From Clostridia bacterium (lineage in GTDB: Bacteria > Bacillota > Clostridia > Oscillospirales > Acutalibacteraceae), in contig JAFYVN010000012.1 in the NCBI GenBank assembly GCA_017549105.1, positions 1 through 64,000 of the forward strand: DNA of 64,000 nucleotides. The letters run 5' to 3'. The notes under the pieces were generated by a model, which saw only the letters and a program-made list of their open reading frames with translations, ran no database searches and was not told the origin of the DNA. The translations under genes were made by a program, and so were the position numbers. Shown here piece by piece: positions 46,282 through 56,356 of the stretch. Position 1 is the first letter of the stretch; every line of letters begins with the position of its first letter.

Positions 46282-48096
46282 TTAATCGTTATCGTCAAGC
46301 TTAAGGACTGCCATGAATGCTTCCTGGGGCACTTCAACAGTACCGAAGTGACGCATTCTCTTCTTGCCTTCCTTCTGCTTTTCGAGAAGCTTTTTCTTTC
46401 GTGTGATGTCACCGCCGTAGCACTTTGCAAGAACGTCTTTACGCATTGCCTTAACGGTTTCACGGGCGATAATCTTGCCGCCGATGCCAATCTGAATGGG
46501 AATTTCAAACATCTGACGGGGAATATGCTCCTTGAGTCTTTCGGCAATCTTTCTTGCTTTTGAATATGCTTTATCAGCGTGGATGATGAAAGAAAGAGCA
46601 TCAACAATATCACCGTTGAGAAGAACATCGAGCTTAACAAGATTTGACTTGCGGTAATCTGTGATTTCGTAGTCAAACGAAGCATAGCCTCTTGTTCTTG
46701 ATTTGAGTGAATCAAAGAAATCGTAAATGATTTCATTGAGGGGAAGCTCGTAATGGATGTCAACTCTGTCGGGAGTGATGTAGTCCATATTCTTGAACAC
46801 ACCTCGTCTGTCCTGACACAAATCCATAATCGCACCGACGTATTCAGACGGAGCGTAAATGTGAGCATCGGTAAAGGGTTCTTCGCAGGATGCGATGGTT
46901 GCGGGGTCGGGATAATGGGTGGGATTATCGATTTCAACGGTTGATCCGTCGGTAAGATTGATTTTATAAACAACGCTGGGGATGGTTGTTACAAGGTCGA
47001 GGTCATATTCTCTTTCGAGTCTTTCCTGAATGATTTCAAGGTGAAGCAGACCGAGGAAGCCGCAGCGGAAGCCGAATCCGAGAGCGCCCGAAGTTTCTGG
47101 CTCATATGTCAGAGCAGCATCGTTGAGCTGAAGCTTTTCGAGTGCGTCACGAAGGTTTTCATAGTCTGCACCGTCAGCGGGATAAACACCGCAATAAACC
47201 ATCGGGTTAACTTTTCTGTAACCCGGCAGAGGCTCTGCAGCGGGGTTTTCAACCGTTGTAACAGTATCACCGACACGTGCATCACCAACTGTTTTGATTG
47301 ATGCAGTGATATATCCTACTTCGCCTGCAGTGAGTTCGTTGCAAGGTTCGGGAATGGTTGCACGCATATATCCGGTTTCAACAACCGTGAACTCTGCGCC
47401 GGTTGCCATCATACGCATTGTGTCACCGGGTTTGATTTTGCCTTCTTTGACTCTGACATAAACAATAACGCCCTTATAACTGTCGTAAACCGAGTCAAAA
47501 ATAAGCGCACGGAGCGGTAAATCGTCGTTTGCTTCGGGAGCGGGGACATCTTTTACGATGCGTTCAAGAACCTGCTCGATGTTTACACCTGTTTTTGCCG
47601 AAACTCTCGGAGCCTCGGTGCAGTCAAGACCGATAACATCCTCAACCTCTGCGGCAACTCTGTCGGGGTCAGCCGAAGGAAGGTCGATTTTGTTGATGAC
47701 AGGAACAAGCTCAAGGTCGTGGTCAAGAGCAAGATAAGTGTTTGCAAGGGTCTGTGCTTCAACGCCCTGAGAAGCATCGATGATAAGAACAGCTCCTTCG
47801 CAAGCGGCAAGTGAGCGTGAAACCTCATAGTTGAAGTCAACGTGACCCGGAGTGTCGATGAGATTGAGAACGTATTCTTCTCCATCCTCTGCAAGATAGT
47901 TGAGCTTAACTGCGTGAGCCTTGATGGTGATACCTCTTTCCCTTTCAAGGTCCATCTTGTCGAGCAGCTGAGCAGTCATATCACGCAGTGCAACAGACTT
48001 TGTTTTTTCAAGAAGTCTGTCGGCAAGGGTTGACTTGCCGTGGTCTATATGTGCAATGATGCAAAAATTTCTGATTTTATCTTTTGAAACTGCCAA
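46282..48096 (-). CDS. lepA: Elongation factor 4 (LepA)
   Basis: 604 residues, full length. Translational GTPase that back-translocates or aids ribosome assembly under stress. G-motifs: AHIDHGKST (G1), [12 protein letters not shown] (G2), DTPGHVDF (G3), [10 protein letters not shown] (G4), SAKTG (G5). The LepA-specific C-terminal domain ends with [20 protein letters not shown] and [20 protein letters not shown]. The start codon is TTG at 48096 with AAGGAG 8 bases upstream, which overlaps the stop of the sugar-symporter gene, so translation is probably coupled to it. Confidence 0.98.
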   Translation of the reverse strand: MAVSKDKIRNFCIIAHIDHGKSTLADRLLEKTKSVALRDMTAQLLDKMDLERERGITIKAHAVKLNYLAEDGEEYVLNLIDTPGHVDFNYEVSRSLAACEGAVLIIDASQGVEAQTLANTYLALDHDLELVPVINKIDLPSADPDRVAAEVEDVIGLDCTEAPRVSAKTGVNIEQVLERIVKDVPAPEANDDLPLRALIFDSVYDSYKGVIVYVRVKEGKIKPGDTMRMMATGAEFTVVETGYMRATIPEPCNELTAGEVGYITASIKTVGDARVGDTVTTVENPAAEPLPGYRKVNPMVYCGVYPADGADYENLRDALEKLQLNDAALTYEPETSGALGFGFRCGFLGLLHLEIIQERLEREYDLDLVTTIPSVVYKINLTDGSTVEIDNPTHYPDPATIASCEEPFTDAHIYAPSEYVGAIMDLCQDRRGVFKNMDYITPDRVDIHYELPLNEIIYDFFDSLKSRTRGYASFDYEITDYRKSNLVKLDVLLNGDIVDALSFIIHADKAYSKARKIAERLKEHIPRQMFEIPIQIGIGGKIIARETVKAMRKDVLAKCYGGDITRKKKLLEKQKEGKKRMRHFGTVEVPQEAFMAVLKLDDND

Positions 48097-48108
48097 TGTA
48101 TTTTCTCC

Positions 48109-49674
48109 TTAAATGTTTGCTATTTCTTCGAGCTTTCTGTCAACACCCGACTGACCTATCCACATATCTTCCCAACGGTGACCCGCGATTGCTTCGATAC
48201 GCTTTTTGTCGCCTGCGGAAATTTCACAGGTGCCTGTTTCGTGCTTCTGTGCAATAACGGACTGGATGATCTCGTGGTCACGTTTCTTCATTTTGAATCT
48301 GAAGATGAGTATAAGTGATGTGATTGCAAATATAGTGGGAAGCCAGCTGACAAGGAGTCTGAGACCGAATTCGGTCTGAGTGCTGAGTGCCGCATATTCG
48401 ATTTTGTCGAGGTTGGTTGTGTCGTATCCGATAACCTGAAGGAAGATTCCGAGGAAACCGGTAACGAAACTGTTGATTGTTTTTCTTACGAAAGAATAGA
48501 AAGTGGTGATAACGCCTTCACGTCTTCTGCCGGTGATAAGTTCGTCAACATCGGTGACGTCGGGCTGAATGTTGCTGATAACAAAACCGGGACCCGAGAA
48601 ACCGAAATTATAAAGAATGGTTGCGAGGTAGAGAATGAATACTGGTGAATTGGGGGTAACGAAACCGTTGAGGAGCAGACCGATAATCATCATAGGAGCC
48701 ATTATGATTCCGCAGGTGCGTTTGTCAAGATAGCGGGTGAGAAAATAGTTGAATGGTCCGCCTGCGATTTCAGCAGCGCCGCCGACTGTGTTGAGCACGC
48801 TGAAGTGACTGTATCTGTCGGCAATACTTCTGATATAGAACTGGTCTGCATAGCTGTAAAAGCTCTTTGAAAATCCGTAGAAAAGGTTGATGAGGAAATA
48901 CTGTCTGAATGCTTTGTTTTTGAATACCTGAATATATTCTCTGAGAAAATATTTATAGTCTATGGGCGGATTTTTGAGGTCAAGAGAACTCTTTTCTTTT
49001 GTAGTGAAGAATGTGACAAGAGGTGCCCAGCAGAAATAAATAACAAAAACAATGCCGCAGATAAGATATTTGGGTCTGTCGGCGGGAGTGGGGTTGACCA
49101 TATTTGTGCCGCCGAGAACAATACTCATAAAAATAAACGACGGGAACATACCGAACATATTGAAGATATATTCGACGATTTTGTACTGCGTTCTTTCAAA
49201 GTATCTCGGTGCAACGGTCGGAAGCATTGCAACGTGGGGGATGTTTATCATTGTGTAGCCTGCGCTGTAAATAAGCGAAGCCATAAGGTAGTAAATGAAA
49301 AGTGCGGTTGCGTTGCCGGTTCCTGAAATACCGAATGAATACCATTTCATAAAGTATCCGATTAAAAGCACAGGAAGACCGGCTATGAGCCATACTCTGT
49401 GTTTACCGAAACGCGATTTTGTTCTGTCGGTTATGAATCCCATTGCAAGGTCAGTTATCGCATCGATAACACCGCCGATAGTGCTGATGATACCCGACAT
49501 ACCTGTGCTCATACCTTCAACAAAATTGAGGAACTGCTGGTGATACATACCAATCGGGTTGGTAACACCGCCTGTTGTTATGCAGGCAACATTATAGCCG
49601 ACTATCGGTCTTATGTATTCCCAGGTGTTTCCTTCGATACCGACGGCATCCTTAATTTTATTTCCGAGTCCCAA
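48109..49674 (-). CDS. GPH-family sugar:cation symporter (MFS)
   Basis: 521 residues from a TTG at 49674, chosen because GAGGAGGA lies 6 bases upstream; the frame stays open to 49746 but no better site exists. Twelve hydrophobic segments, the DAITDLAMGFITDRTKSRFG motif of glycoside-pentoside-hexuronide transporters in loop 2-3, and a matching block (DELITGRRREG) before the tenth helix. It should import a glycoside with Na+ or H+; the substrate is not predictable. Its stop overlaps the lepA Shine-Dalgarno, an odd partner for a transporter. Confidence 0.88.
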   Translation of the reverse strand: MGLGNKIKDAVGIEGNTWEYIRPIVGYNVACITTGGVTNPIGMYHQQFLNFVEGMSTGMSGIISTIGGVIDAITDLAMGFITDRTKSRFGKHRVWLIAGLPVLLIGYFMKWYSFGISGTGNATALFIYYLMASLIYSAGYTMINIPHVAMLPTVAPRYFERTQYKIVEYIFNMFGMFPSFIFMSIVLGGTNMVNPTPADRPKYLICGIVFVIYFCWAPLVTFFTTKEKSSLDLKNPPIDYKYFLREYIQVFKNKAFRQYFLINLFYGFSKSFYSYADQFYIRSIADRYSHFSVLNTVGGAAEIAGGPFNYFLTRYLDKRTCGIIMAPMMIIGLLLNGFVTPNSPVFILYLATILYNFGFSGPGFVISNIQPDVTDVDELITGRRREGVITTFYSFVRKTINSFVTGFLGIFLQVIGYDTTNLDKIEYAALSTQTEFGLRLLVSWLPTIFAITSLILIFRFKMKKRDHEIIQSVIAQKHETGTCEISAGDKKRIEAIAGHRWEDMWIGQSGVDRKLEEIANI

Positions 49675-49750
49675 GGATACTCCTCCTCTTTGTAAATATA
49701 AATATACCAATATATAATAACAAAAAATCCCGATGAGGTCAAGCAAAAAA

Positions 49751-49776
49751 TCCCGGACGTAAAAATACGTCCGGGA
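49751..49776 (-). terminator. Intrinsic terminator of the glycosyltransferase gene
   Basis: Perfect 11-bp stem (49751-49761 with 49766-49776), AAAA/TTTT loop, followed on the minus strand by six T (complement of 49745-49750), then the start region of the symporter gene. Confidence 0.88.
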
Positions 49777-49784
49777 AAGAACAT

Positions 49785-50732
49785 TTAACCCTGATTATCT
49801 TTTTTTAAGTGTTCTTTGAGGATATAAACCGGTCGGTTTTTGACCTGAACATACATTTTTGAAAGATATTCTCCGATGATGCCGAGGCAGAAAAGAAGAA
49901 GTCCGCCGATAAGCAAAAGAAGAACAACGATGGTTGCGTATCCCGGCACATCTATTCCGAATGCGAGTTTCTGGATAACAACAACAATCAGATAAAGAAT
50001 TGAGCAAACGGAAGAAAAGATTCCGATGAATGTTGCGAGTTTGAGAGGAGCGGTTGAAAATGCAAATATTCCTTCAAGCGCATATTTGAAAAGCTTACTG
50101 AAACTCCATTTGGATTCGCCGCTTTCTCTCTGAGCAACTTCGTATGGGATATATTTTGTGTTGAACCCTACATAACTGAAAAGACCTTTTGAAAATCTGT
50201 GGAACTCCGACATCTGAAGAATTGCATCAACCATTACTCTTTTCATCAATCTGAAATCAGACGCACCGTTAACAAAATCAACATCTGATATTTTGTTGAT
50301 TAATTTATAGAATGCCGATTTGAATGCCGAAAGAGTTTTTGATTCCTTTCTGCTTTGCTGATAAGCAGCTACGCAGTCAAGCTCTTCGTCTGAGTTGAGC
50401 ACATCAAGCATTTCAAGCACAACTTCGGGTCTTTGCTGAAGGTCGGCATCAATTATGCACACAAGGTCGCCTTCTGCTTTTGAAAGACCTGCATACATAG
50501 CAGCCTCTTTCCCGAAGTTACGGCTGAATGTGAGCACCTGAATGTTGCTTTCATTATGGTGGTTATTATAAAGTTGTTTTAATTTCTGATAAGTTTTATC
50601 CTTACTGCCGTCGTTGATAAAAACAAATTCATAGTCGCTGACTTTACTGTTAAAGACTCTGTTGACTTCGCTGAAAAACTTTTCAACATTGCCTTCTTCG
50701 TTGTAGCAGGGGATAACCAGTGACAATTTCAT
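49785..50732 (-). CDS. GT2 glycosyltransferase, GtrB/DPM1-like
   Basis: 315 residues. GT-A fold domain with LSLVIPCYNEEGNVEKF, FINDGSKDKT, the DADLQ metal/acceptor motif (IIDADLQQRPE) and R-E-S-G-E-S-K-W-S (QRESGESKWSF), which is characteristic of polyprenyl-phosphate glycosyltransferases; two C-terminal membrane segments (about 232-257 and 268-292). It likely transfers a sugar from a nucleotide donor to undecaprenyl phosphate for cell-envelope glycan or teichoic-acid decoration. The partner flippase and transferase are not in this window. AGGTGA ribosome-binding site; own terminator, so a single-gene unit. Confidence 0.92.
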   Translation of the reverse strand: MKLSLVIPCYNEEGNVEKFFSEVNRVFNSKVSDYEFVFINDGSKDKTYQKLKQLYNNHHNESNIQVLTFSRNFGKEAAMYAGLSKAEGDLVCIIDADLQQRPEVVLEMLDVLNSDEELDCVAAYQQSRKESKTLSAFKSAFYKLINKISDVDFVNGASDFRLMKRVMVDAILQMSEFHRFSKGLFSYVGFNTKYIPYEVAQRESGESKWSFSKLFKYALEGIFAFSTAPLKLATFIGIFSSVCSILYLIVVVIQKLAFGIDVPGYATIVVLLLLIGGLLLFCLGIIGEYLSKMYVQVKNRPVYILKEHLKKDNQG

Positions 50733-50911
50733 ATTTTTTCACCTCTCACTCTTGATATTTTATAATATGATGTTTAACAAAGAGTGAATAATAATATAAT
50801 TTTTTGTATATATCCAAATTTTAACATCCGTAATGGATAAAGTCAATATGTTGAAGAAGTAAAATGCGAAACATAATTTAACGATTTTACAAAGTGTTAA
50901 CAATTAAATTA

Positions 50912-50940
50912 TTGACAAATTCTTCTTGTTGGGGTATAGT
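50912..50940 (+). promoter_or_regulatory. Sigma-A promoter of the hrcA-grpE-dnaK-dnaJ operon
   Basis: Perfect TTGACA (50912-50917), 17-base spacer, TATAGT (50935-50940). The CIRCE operator begins 11 bases further on, at the transcription start. Confidence 0.88.
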
Positions 50941-50951
50941 AATAACAGAAA

Positions 50952-50989
50952 TTAGCACTCTTGCTTTTTGAGTGCTAAAATTAGCACTC
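50952..50989 (+). promoter_or_regulatory. CIRCE operator (HrcA site) with an extra half-site
   Basis: TTAGCACTC (50952-50960), 9-base spacer, GAGTGCTAA (50970-50978): the canonical CIRCE with no mismatch. A third TTAGCACTC follows at 50981-50989, two bases further. HrcA represses the operon here at normal temperature. Confidence 0.95.
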
Positions 50990-51009
50990 GGCGAAAGAAG
51001 GTGTGGAGG

Positions 51010-52038
51010 ATGTCAGAACTCAGCGAAAGAAAAAAGCTGATTTTGTCTGCCGTTGTTGAGCAGTATATCAAATCGGGCGAGCCTGTCGGTTCAAAAGAGC
51101 TTATCGCTTTAACCGGTATGTCCGTTTCCTCCGCAACCGTGCGCAACGAGATGAGCGAGCTTTCTTCAATGGGATATCTCGAACAGCCGCACACCTCGGC
51201 AGGCAGAATTCCTTCGCAGAAGGGTTACCGATATTATGTTGATAACCTTATGAAGGACAGAGAAATCGACGAGCTTAACCGACGTATGATTGAAGCCGGA
51301 ATTTCTTCTGCGGCGGGAGACCCCGAAAGACTTATCGCTCAGGCGGGTGAAGTTCTTGCGGAGCTTACGAAATGCGCTTGCGTTTCAACCGCTCCCGGAG
51401 GAGATACGGTTATAATCCGTAAGATAGAGCTTGTTCCCGTAGGTATTCATTCGGCGATGCTTGTTCTTTTAACATCAAACGGAATTCTCAAGAGCAGACT
51501 TTGCAGGCTCGACTGTGAGCTTACCGCAAAAATTCTTGAAGAGTTCTATAATATAGTTGATTCTTGTATAATCGGCAAACCCGCTTCGGATATAAGCGTT
51601 GTTTCTATGCAGACAGCAGCCGCTTCGGTTGACAGCGACCCGTTTGCAATGCTTCCGCTTATGGCGGCGGTCTGCGAGCTTGCAAGAAGTATGGAGGATT
51701 CAAGAATAATCCTCGGCGGCAGTTCAAATCTGTTTTCTCACAAAGACTACGGTGTAGGCGCAATAGAACTTTTTGAGTTTCTCAATAAAAGAGAGCCTCT
51801 GTCGGCAGTCATCAGCGGAATAAAAGAACCGCTCGATATTATCATCGGAAAAGAAAATCTTTACCGCCAGCTTGAAAATTCAAGCGTTATCGTGGCAAAA
51901 TATTCCGTAGGGGGCAGAGATTCGGGTTCAATCGGTCTTATCGGACCGACCCGTATGGACTACGAAAGCATTATTCCCAGTGTAAAATATCTTACCGATA
52001 TCGTCGGAAAAATGATCACTCAGGCGATAGAAGAATAG
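51010..52038 (+). CDS. hrcA: Heat-inducible transcription repressor HrcA
   Basis: 342 residues from the ATG at 51010: SELSERKKLILSAVVEQYI is the family N-terminus, and AGAAGG sits 8 bases upstream. Frames starting earlier would run through CIRCE. N-terminal winged helix (1-75, with EPVGSKEL and VSSATVRNEM), then the GAF-like dimerisation region and the C-terminal part with IGPTRMDYE. It autoregulates this operon through the CIRCE element and needs GroEL for activity in known species. Confidence 0.97.
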   Translation: MSELSERKKLILSAVVEQYIKSGEPVGSKELIALTGMSVSSATVRNEMSELSSMGYLEQPHTSAGRIPSQKGYRYYVDNLMKDREIDELNRRMIEAGISSAAGDPERLIAQAGEVLAELTKCACVSTAPGGDTVIIRKIELVPVGIHSAMLVLLTSNGILKSRLCRLDCELTAKILEEFYNIVDSCIIGKPASDISVVSMQTAAASVDSDPFAMLPLMAAVCELARSMEDSRIILGGSSNLFSHKDYGVGAIELFEFLNKREPLSAVISGIKEPLDIIIGKENLYRQLENSSVIVAKYSVGGRDSGSIGLIGPTRMDYESIIPSVKYLTDIVGKMITQAIEE

Positions 52039-52050
52039 AAAGGATAGACT

Positions 52051-52566
52051 ATGAAGAAGGAAAAAAAGACTCCCGAAACAACCGAAGAGGTCAAGGAGAC
52101 TGCTGAGGAAGTTAAGGAAGAAACCGCGGAAGAAAAGCTCAGAAAAGAGCTTGACGAAAAGAATGACCAGTTTCTGAGACTCTATGCGGAATATGATAAT
52201 TTCCGTAAGCGTTCGCAAAAAGAAAAGCAGGATATTTATTCGTCATCAAAGGCAGACGTAATAAAGGAGCTGCTTCCCGTCCTAGATAATTTTGACAGAG
52301 CGGCAAACAATACCGAATGCAGTTTTGAGGACTATAAAAAAGGCATCGAGCTTATTTTTAATCAGTTTGGCGAAATCCTCAAAAAGACGGGTGTTGAAAG
52401 CTACGGCGAAAGAGGCGATGCATTCGACCCCAATATCCACAACGCTGTTATGACAGTTGAGGATGACGAACTCGGCGAAAATGTTGTTGCCGAGGTGTTC
52501 ACAAAAGGCTATAAGCTTGGCGACAAAATCATAAGAGATGCAGTTGTCAAGGTTGCAAATTCATAA
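52051..52566 (+). CDS. grpE: Nucleotide exchange factor GrpE
   Basis: 171 residues. A very acidic/basic N-terminal coiled coil (KKTPETTEEVKETAEEVKEE) followed by the long dimer helix (DQFLRLYAEYDNFRKRSQKE) and the beta-wing domain with the signature FDPNIHNAVM ... GENVVAEVFTKGYKLGDKII. It releases ADP from DnaK and works as a thermosensor. 12 bases after hrcA, before dnaK. Confidence 0.97.
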   Translation: MKKEKKTPETTEEVKETAEEVKEETAEEKLRKELDEKNDQFLRLYAEYDNFRKRSQKEKQDIYSSSKADVIKELLPVLDNFDRAANNTECSFEDYKKGIELIFNQFGEILKKTGVESYGERGDAFDPNIHNAVMTVEDDELGENVVAEVFTKGYKLGDKIIRDAVVKVANS

Positions 52567-52610
52567 ATTAAGTTTATAATTTTCATTTATTTATAGGAGG
52601 ACAAATTATT

Positions 52611-54434
52611 ATGGCAAAGATTATCGGTATCGACTTAGGTACAACAAACTCATGCGTAGCAGTTATCGAAGGCGGCGAACCCGTAGTTATCGCAAACGCA
52701 GAAGGCGCAAGAACAACTCCCTCTGTTGTTGCTTTCGGTAAGACAGGCGAAAGAATGGTCGGTCAGGTTGCAAAGAGACAGGCTGTTACAAATTCCGACA
52801 GAACAGTTGCTTCAATCAAAAGACAGATGGGTTCAGACTACAAAGTAGCAATTGATGATAAGAAGTATACTCCGCAGGAAATCTCTGCAATGATTCTTCA
52901 GAAGCTCAAGACAGACGCAGAAAGCTATCTCGGTGACAAGGTAACAGAGGCTGTTATCACTGTTCCCGCTTATTTCACCGATGCTCAGAGACAGGCAACA
53001 AAGGATGCAGGTAAGATTGCAGGCCTTGAAGTTAAGAGAATCATCAACGAGCCTACTGCAGCAGCTCTTGCATACGGCATTGATAAGGAAACAGACCAGA
53101 AGGTTATGGTTTATGACCTTGGCGGCGGCACATTCGACGTTTCAATCATTGAAATGGGTGACGGTGTTCAGGAAGTTCTTGCAACTGCAGGTAACAACAA
53201 GCTCGGTGGCGACGACTTCGACCAGAGAGTTATCAACTGGCTTGCAGACGGTTTCAAGGCAGAGCAGGGCATCGACCTTCGAGGCGACAAGATGGCTATG
53301 CAGAGACTTAAGGAAGCTGCAGAAAAGGCAAAGATTGAGCTTTCGGGTGTTACAACATCAAACATCAGCCTTCCCTTCATCACTGCTGATGCAACAGGTC
53401 CCAAGCACCTTGAAATGACTCTTACAAGAGCAAAGTTCAACGAAATCACAGCAGACCTTGTTGACGCAACAATGGGTCCCGTTCGTCAGGCTATGAACGA
53501 CTCAGGTCTCAAGACAAGCGAAATCGATAAGGTTCTTATGGTCGGCGGTTCATCAAGAATTCCCGCTGTTCAGGAAGCAATCAAGCAGTTCATGGGCGCA
53601 GAACCCTTCAAGGGAATCAACCCCGACGAATGCGTTGCTATCGGTGCTGCTCTTCAGGCAGGTGTTCTCGGCGGCGAAGTAACAGGTCTTCTTCTTCTTG
53701 ACGTTACACCTCTTTCACTCGGTATCGAAACAATGGGCGGCATCAGCACAAAGATTATCGACAGAAACACAACAATCCCCGTAAAGAAGAGCCAGATTTT
53801 CTCAACCGCAGCTGACAATCAGCCTTCAGTTGAAGTTCACGTTCTTCAGGGTGAAAGAGAATTCGCAAGAGACAACAAGACTCTCGGTGTGTTCCATCTT
53901 GACGGCATTATGCCTGCACCCAGAGGAATTCCTCAGATTGAAGTTACATTTGATATAGACGCAAACGGCATTGTTCATGTTTCCGCTAAGGATCTCGGCA
54001 CTCAGAAGGAGCAGTCAATCAATATCACATCCTCAACAAATATGTCCAAGGAAGATATCGAAAAGGCTGTTGCTGATGCTGAAAGATTTGCTCAGGAAGA
54101 TAAGGAACGCCGTGAAAGCGTTGATACACGCAACGCAGCAGACCAGATGGTTTATCAGTGCGAAAAGCTTATGAACGAGAACGGTGACAAGTTCAGCGAT
54201 GACGAAAAAGCAGGCGTTAACGAAAAGATTGACGCTCTTAAGGAAGCTCTCAAGGGTGAGGATATCAACCTCATCAAGTCACGTCAGGAAGAACTTACCG
54301 CTAAGTTCCATGAAGTTTCAGAGAAGCTTTATAAAGCTGCAGCAGAAGCTGCTCAGGCTCAGCAGGGCGGCGCAACAGGTGCAGAAGGCTACACAGAAGC
54401 AAACTACACTGATGTTGACGATAACAACCAGTAA
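52611..54434 (+). CDS. dnaK: Chaperone DnaK (Hsp70)
   Basis: 607 residues. ATPase domain with [10 protein letters not shown] (5-14), [14 protein letters not shown] and [13 protein letters not shown] signatures; substrate-binding domain after the linker [10 protein letters not shown]; helical lid and an acidic Gln/Gly-rich tail. It lacks the extra loop of Gram-negative DnaK (607 against about 638 residues), as in Firmicutes. Strong ribosome-binding site AGGAGG. Codon use is highly biased (AAG, ACA, GCA), as in the giant repeat genes, marking high expression. Folding partner of DnaJ and GrpE. Confidence 0.98.
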   Translation: MAKIIGIDLGTTNSCVAVIEGGEPVVIANAEGARTTPSVVAFGKTGERMVGQVAKRQAVTNSDRTVASIKRQMGSDYKVAIDDKKYTPQEISAMILQKLKTDAESYLGDKVTEAVITVPAYFTDAQRQATKDAGKIAGLEVKRIINEPTAAALAYGIDKETDQKVMVYDLGGGTFDVSIIEMGDGVQEVLATAGNNKLGGDDFDQRVINWLADGFKAEQGIDLRGDKMAMQRLKEAAEKAKIELSGVTTSNISLPFITADATGPKHLEMTLTRAKFNEITADLVDATMGPVRQAMNDSGLKTSEIDKVLMVGGSSRIPAVQEAIKQFMGAEPFKGINPDECVAIGAALQAGVLGGEVTGLLLLDVTPLSLGIETMGGISTKIIDRNTTIPVKKSQIFSTAADNQPSVEVHVLQGEREFARDNKTLGVFHLDGIMPAPRGIPQIEVTFDIDANGIVHVSAKDLGTQKEQSINITSSTNMSKEDIEKAVADAERFAQEDKERRESVDTRNAADQMVYQCEKLMNENGDKFSDDEKAGVNEKIDALKEALKGEDINLIKSRQEELTAKFHEVSEKLYKAAAEAAQAQQGGATGAEGYTEANYTDVDDNNQ

Positions 54435-54456
54435 TTAGAGTGAGGAGTTAATCCCC

Positions 54457-55620
54457 TTGGCAGATAAGAGAGATTACTATGAGGTCCTCGGCGTTAACAA
54501 AAGTGCGAGCGAGGATGAAATAAAAAAAGCATACAGAAAAAAAGCAAAAGAGTATCACCCGGACCTTCATCCGGGTGATGCCGAGGCTGAAGCAAAATTC
54601 AAAGAAGCCAACGAAGCTTACGAGGTGCTTTCCGACAGTCAGAAGAAGGCACGCTACGATCAGTTCGGTCACGCAGGTGTAGACCCGAACTATGGCGCAG
54701 GCGGAGGCGGAGCATACGGCGGCGGTTTCGGAGGCGGATTTGATTTCGGTGACCTCGGTGATATATTCGGCTCATTCTTCGGCGGCGGTTTCGGAGGCGG
54801 CAGACAAGCTAACCCCAACGCACCCAGAAGAGGTGAGGACGTTCAGGCGAGAGTTACAATTTCGTTTGAAGAAGCGGCAAAGGGCTGCAAGAGAACGGTT
54901 GATATCAACCGTGTTGATACTTGTTCCGAATGCCACGGTTCGGGCGCAAAGGCGGGAACCTCACCCAAAACCTGTCCCGATTGCGGCGGCAGAGGTTATG
55001 TCAACGTTCAGCAGAGAACAGCTTTCGGTGTAATACAGACCCAGAAAGCATGTCCCAAATGTCAGGGGCAGGGTAAGGTTATCGAAAATCCCTGCGCAAA
55101 GTGCCGCGGAACCGGCAGAACTTCAACCAAGACTTCGGTTGAGGTCAACATACCCGCAGGTATCGACGACCGCCAGGTGTTCAACGTAAGCGGTGCAGGT
55201 AATGCAGGTGTGAACGGTGGTCCCAAAGGCGATCTCAGAGTTGCTGTATTCGTAAGACCTCATCCGTATTTTGAGCGTGACGGCTATAATGTATGGCTCG
55301 AACACAGAATCAGCTATCCCCAGGCGGTTCTCGGTGACAGTATACGAATTCAGACTCTTGACGGGGATGTCAAATTCGATATTCCTGCAGGTACTCAGTC
55401 GGGAGCTGTGTTCAGTCTCAAGGGTAAAGGTATACAGATTCTCAACGGCAGAGGCAGAGGCGATCAGCTTGTGCGTGTTATTGTTGATATTCCCAAGAAT
55501 CTTACTCAGAAGCAGAGAGATTTGCTTGTTGAGTTTGAAAAAGAACTCGGAGTCAAGAGAGGCGCACCTGTCGGCAACGGCAAGGAAGGCTTCTTTGATA
55601 AGTTCAAGAATAAGAAATAA
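54457..55620 (+). CDS. dnaJ: Co-chaperone DnaJ (Hsp40), TTG start
   Basis: 387 residues. J domain (1-70) with the HPD triad (YHPDLHPGD), Gly/Phe-rich linker, zinc-finger domain with four C-x-x-C-x-G-x-G repeats ([32 protein letters not shown]) and two beta-sandwich domains. The start is TTG at 54457 with GAGGAG 9 bases upstream, directly before [12 protein letters not shown]. The unusual start codon probably lowers DnaJ relative to DnaK. Last gene of the CIRCE operon. Confidence 0.97.
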   Translation: MADKRDYYEVLGVNKSASEDEIKKAYRKKAKEYHPDLHPGDAEAEAKFKEANEAYEVLSDSQKKARYDQFGHAGVDPNYGAGGGGAYGGGFGGGFDFGDLGDIFGSFFGGGFGGGRQANPNAPRRGEDVQARVTISFEEAAKGCKRTVDINRVDTCSECHGSGAKAGTSPKTCPDCGGRGYVNVQQRTAFGVIQTQKACPKCQGQGKVIENPCAKCRGTGRTSTKTSVEVNIPAGIDDRQVFNVSGAGNAGVNGGPKGDLRVAVFVRPHPYFERDGYNVWLEHRISYPQAVLGDSIRIQTLDGDVKFDIPAGTQSGAVFSLKGKGIQILNGRGRGDQLVRVIVDIPKNLTQKQRDLLVEFEKELGVKRGAPVGNGKEGFFDKFKNKK

Positions 55621-55621
55621 T

Positions 55622-55654
55622 AAAAACGCTGTGTCGTTCAGATACGGCGTTTTT
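55622..55654 (+). terminator. Terminator of the dnaK operon
   Basis: A 14-bp stem with two G-U pairs (55622-55635 with 55641-55654) and a 5-base loop; the 3' arm ends in TTTTT. It lies right after dnaJ. Confidence 0.8.
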
Positions 55655-55665
55655 GAGGTATAATT

Positions 55666-56313
55666 ATGAAATACGATGCAGTGATTTTTGACCTTGACGG
55701 CACATTGACCGACACTCTTGCGGACTTGAAAAACAGCGTTAATTTTGCTCTTAATCATTTCGGTTTCCCCGAAAGAACAACCGAAGAAATTCGCAACTTT
55801 GTCGGTAACGGAGTGAGAAGACTGATTTATCTCAGTGTGCCTGAGAACACTTCAGAAGAAGTTTCGGAGAGTTGTCTTTCTGCTTTTAAAGAGCATTATG
55901 CGGCAAATTCGCTTGTAGAAACAAAGCCGTATGATGGCATAATCGATGTGTTGAAAACACTAAAAAAACACGAAATCAAAACCGCTGTTGTCACAAACAA
56001 AATGCATTCAGCGGCTGTTGATATTGTAGGATATTTCTTTGGAGATCTGATTGACGTAACTGTCGGTCAGATTGACGGAATAGCGCAAAAACCTCAACCC
56101 GACGGAATTTATAAAGTGCTTGAAATGCTCGGGGTTTCAAAAGAAAAATCCGTATATGTCGGTGACTCCGAGGTTGACTGTATAACCGCAAAAAACGCAG
56201 GTGTTCCCTGCATCGGTGTAACGTGGGGATTCCGTTCAAAAGATGTTCTTCTTGAAAACGGAGCGGATTTTATTGCAGAAACGGTTGAAGAATTGAATAA
56301 CTTACTTGCATAA
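55666..56313 (+). CDS. HAD-superfamily phosphatase, phosphoglycolate phosphatase-like
   Basis: 215 residues. HAD motif I FDLDGTLTDT (nucleophile D9, acid D11), helical cap domain (about 15-80), motif II in VTNKM, motif III lysine near KPQPDGIYKVLEML, and motif IV VGDSEVDCITAKNAG. The layout matches the Gph/PGP group that cleaves phosphoglycolate or similar small phosphoesters; PpaX-like pyrophosphatase activity is an alternative. It starts 12 bases after the dnaK-operon terminator. Confidence 0.9.
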   Translation: MKYDAVIFDLDGTLTDTLADLKNSVNFALNHFGFPERTTEEIRNFVGNGVRRLIYLSVPENTSEEVSESCLSAFKEHYAANSLVETKPYDGIIDVLKTLKKHEIKTAVVTNKMHSAAVDIVGYFFGDLIDVTVGQIDGIAQKPQPDGIYKVLEMLGVSKEKSVYVGDSEVDCITAKNAGVPCIGVTWGFRSKDVLLENGADFIAETVEELNNLLA

Positions 56314-56319
56314 AAATGT

Positions 56320-56356
56320 ACCCGCTGCAGCCATCCGACTGCAGCGGGTGTTTTTT
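56320..56356. terminator. Bidirectional terminator between the phosphatase and the secreted-protein gene
   Basis: Perfect 11-bp stem (56320-56330 with 56339-56349) with an 8-base loop, G then six T on the plus strand and five A upstream, serving both convergent genes. Confidence 0.88.

Noticed and set aside
50968..51009. Upstream TTG/GTG starts for hrcA
   Set aside because: They would place the first codons inside CIRCE, and the extra residues do not match HrcA; ATG 51010 with AGAAGG is preferred.
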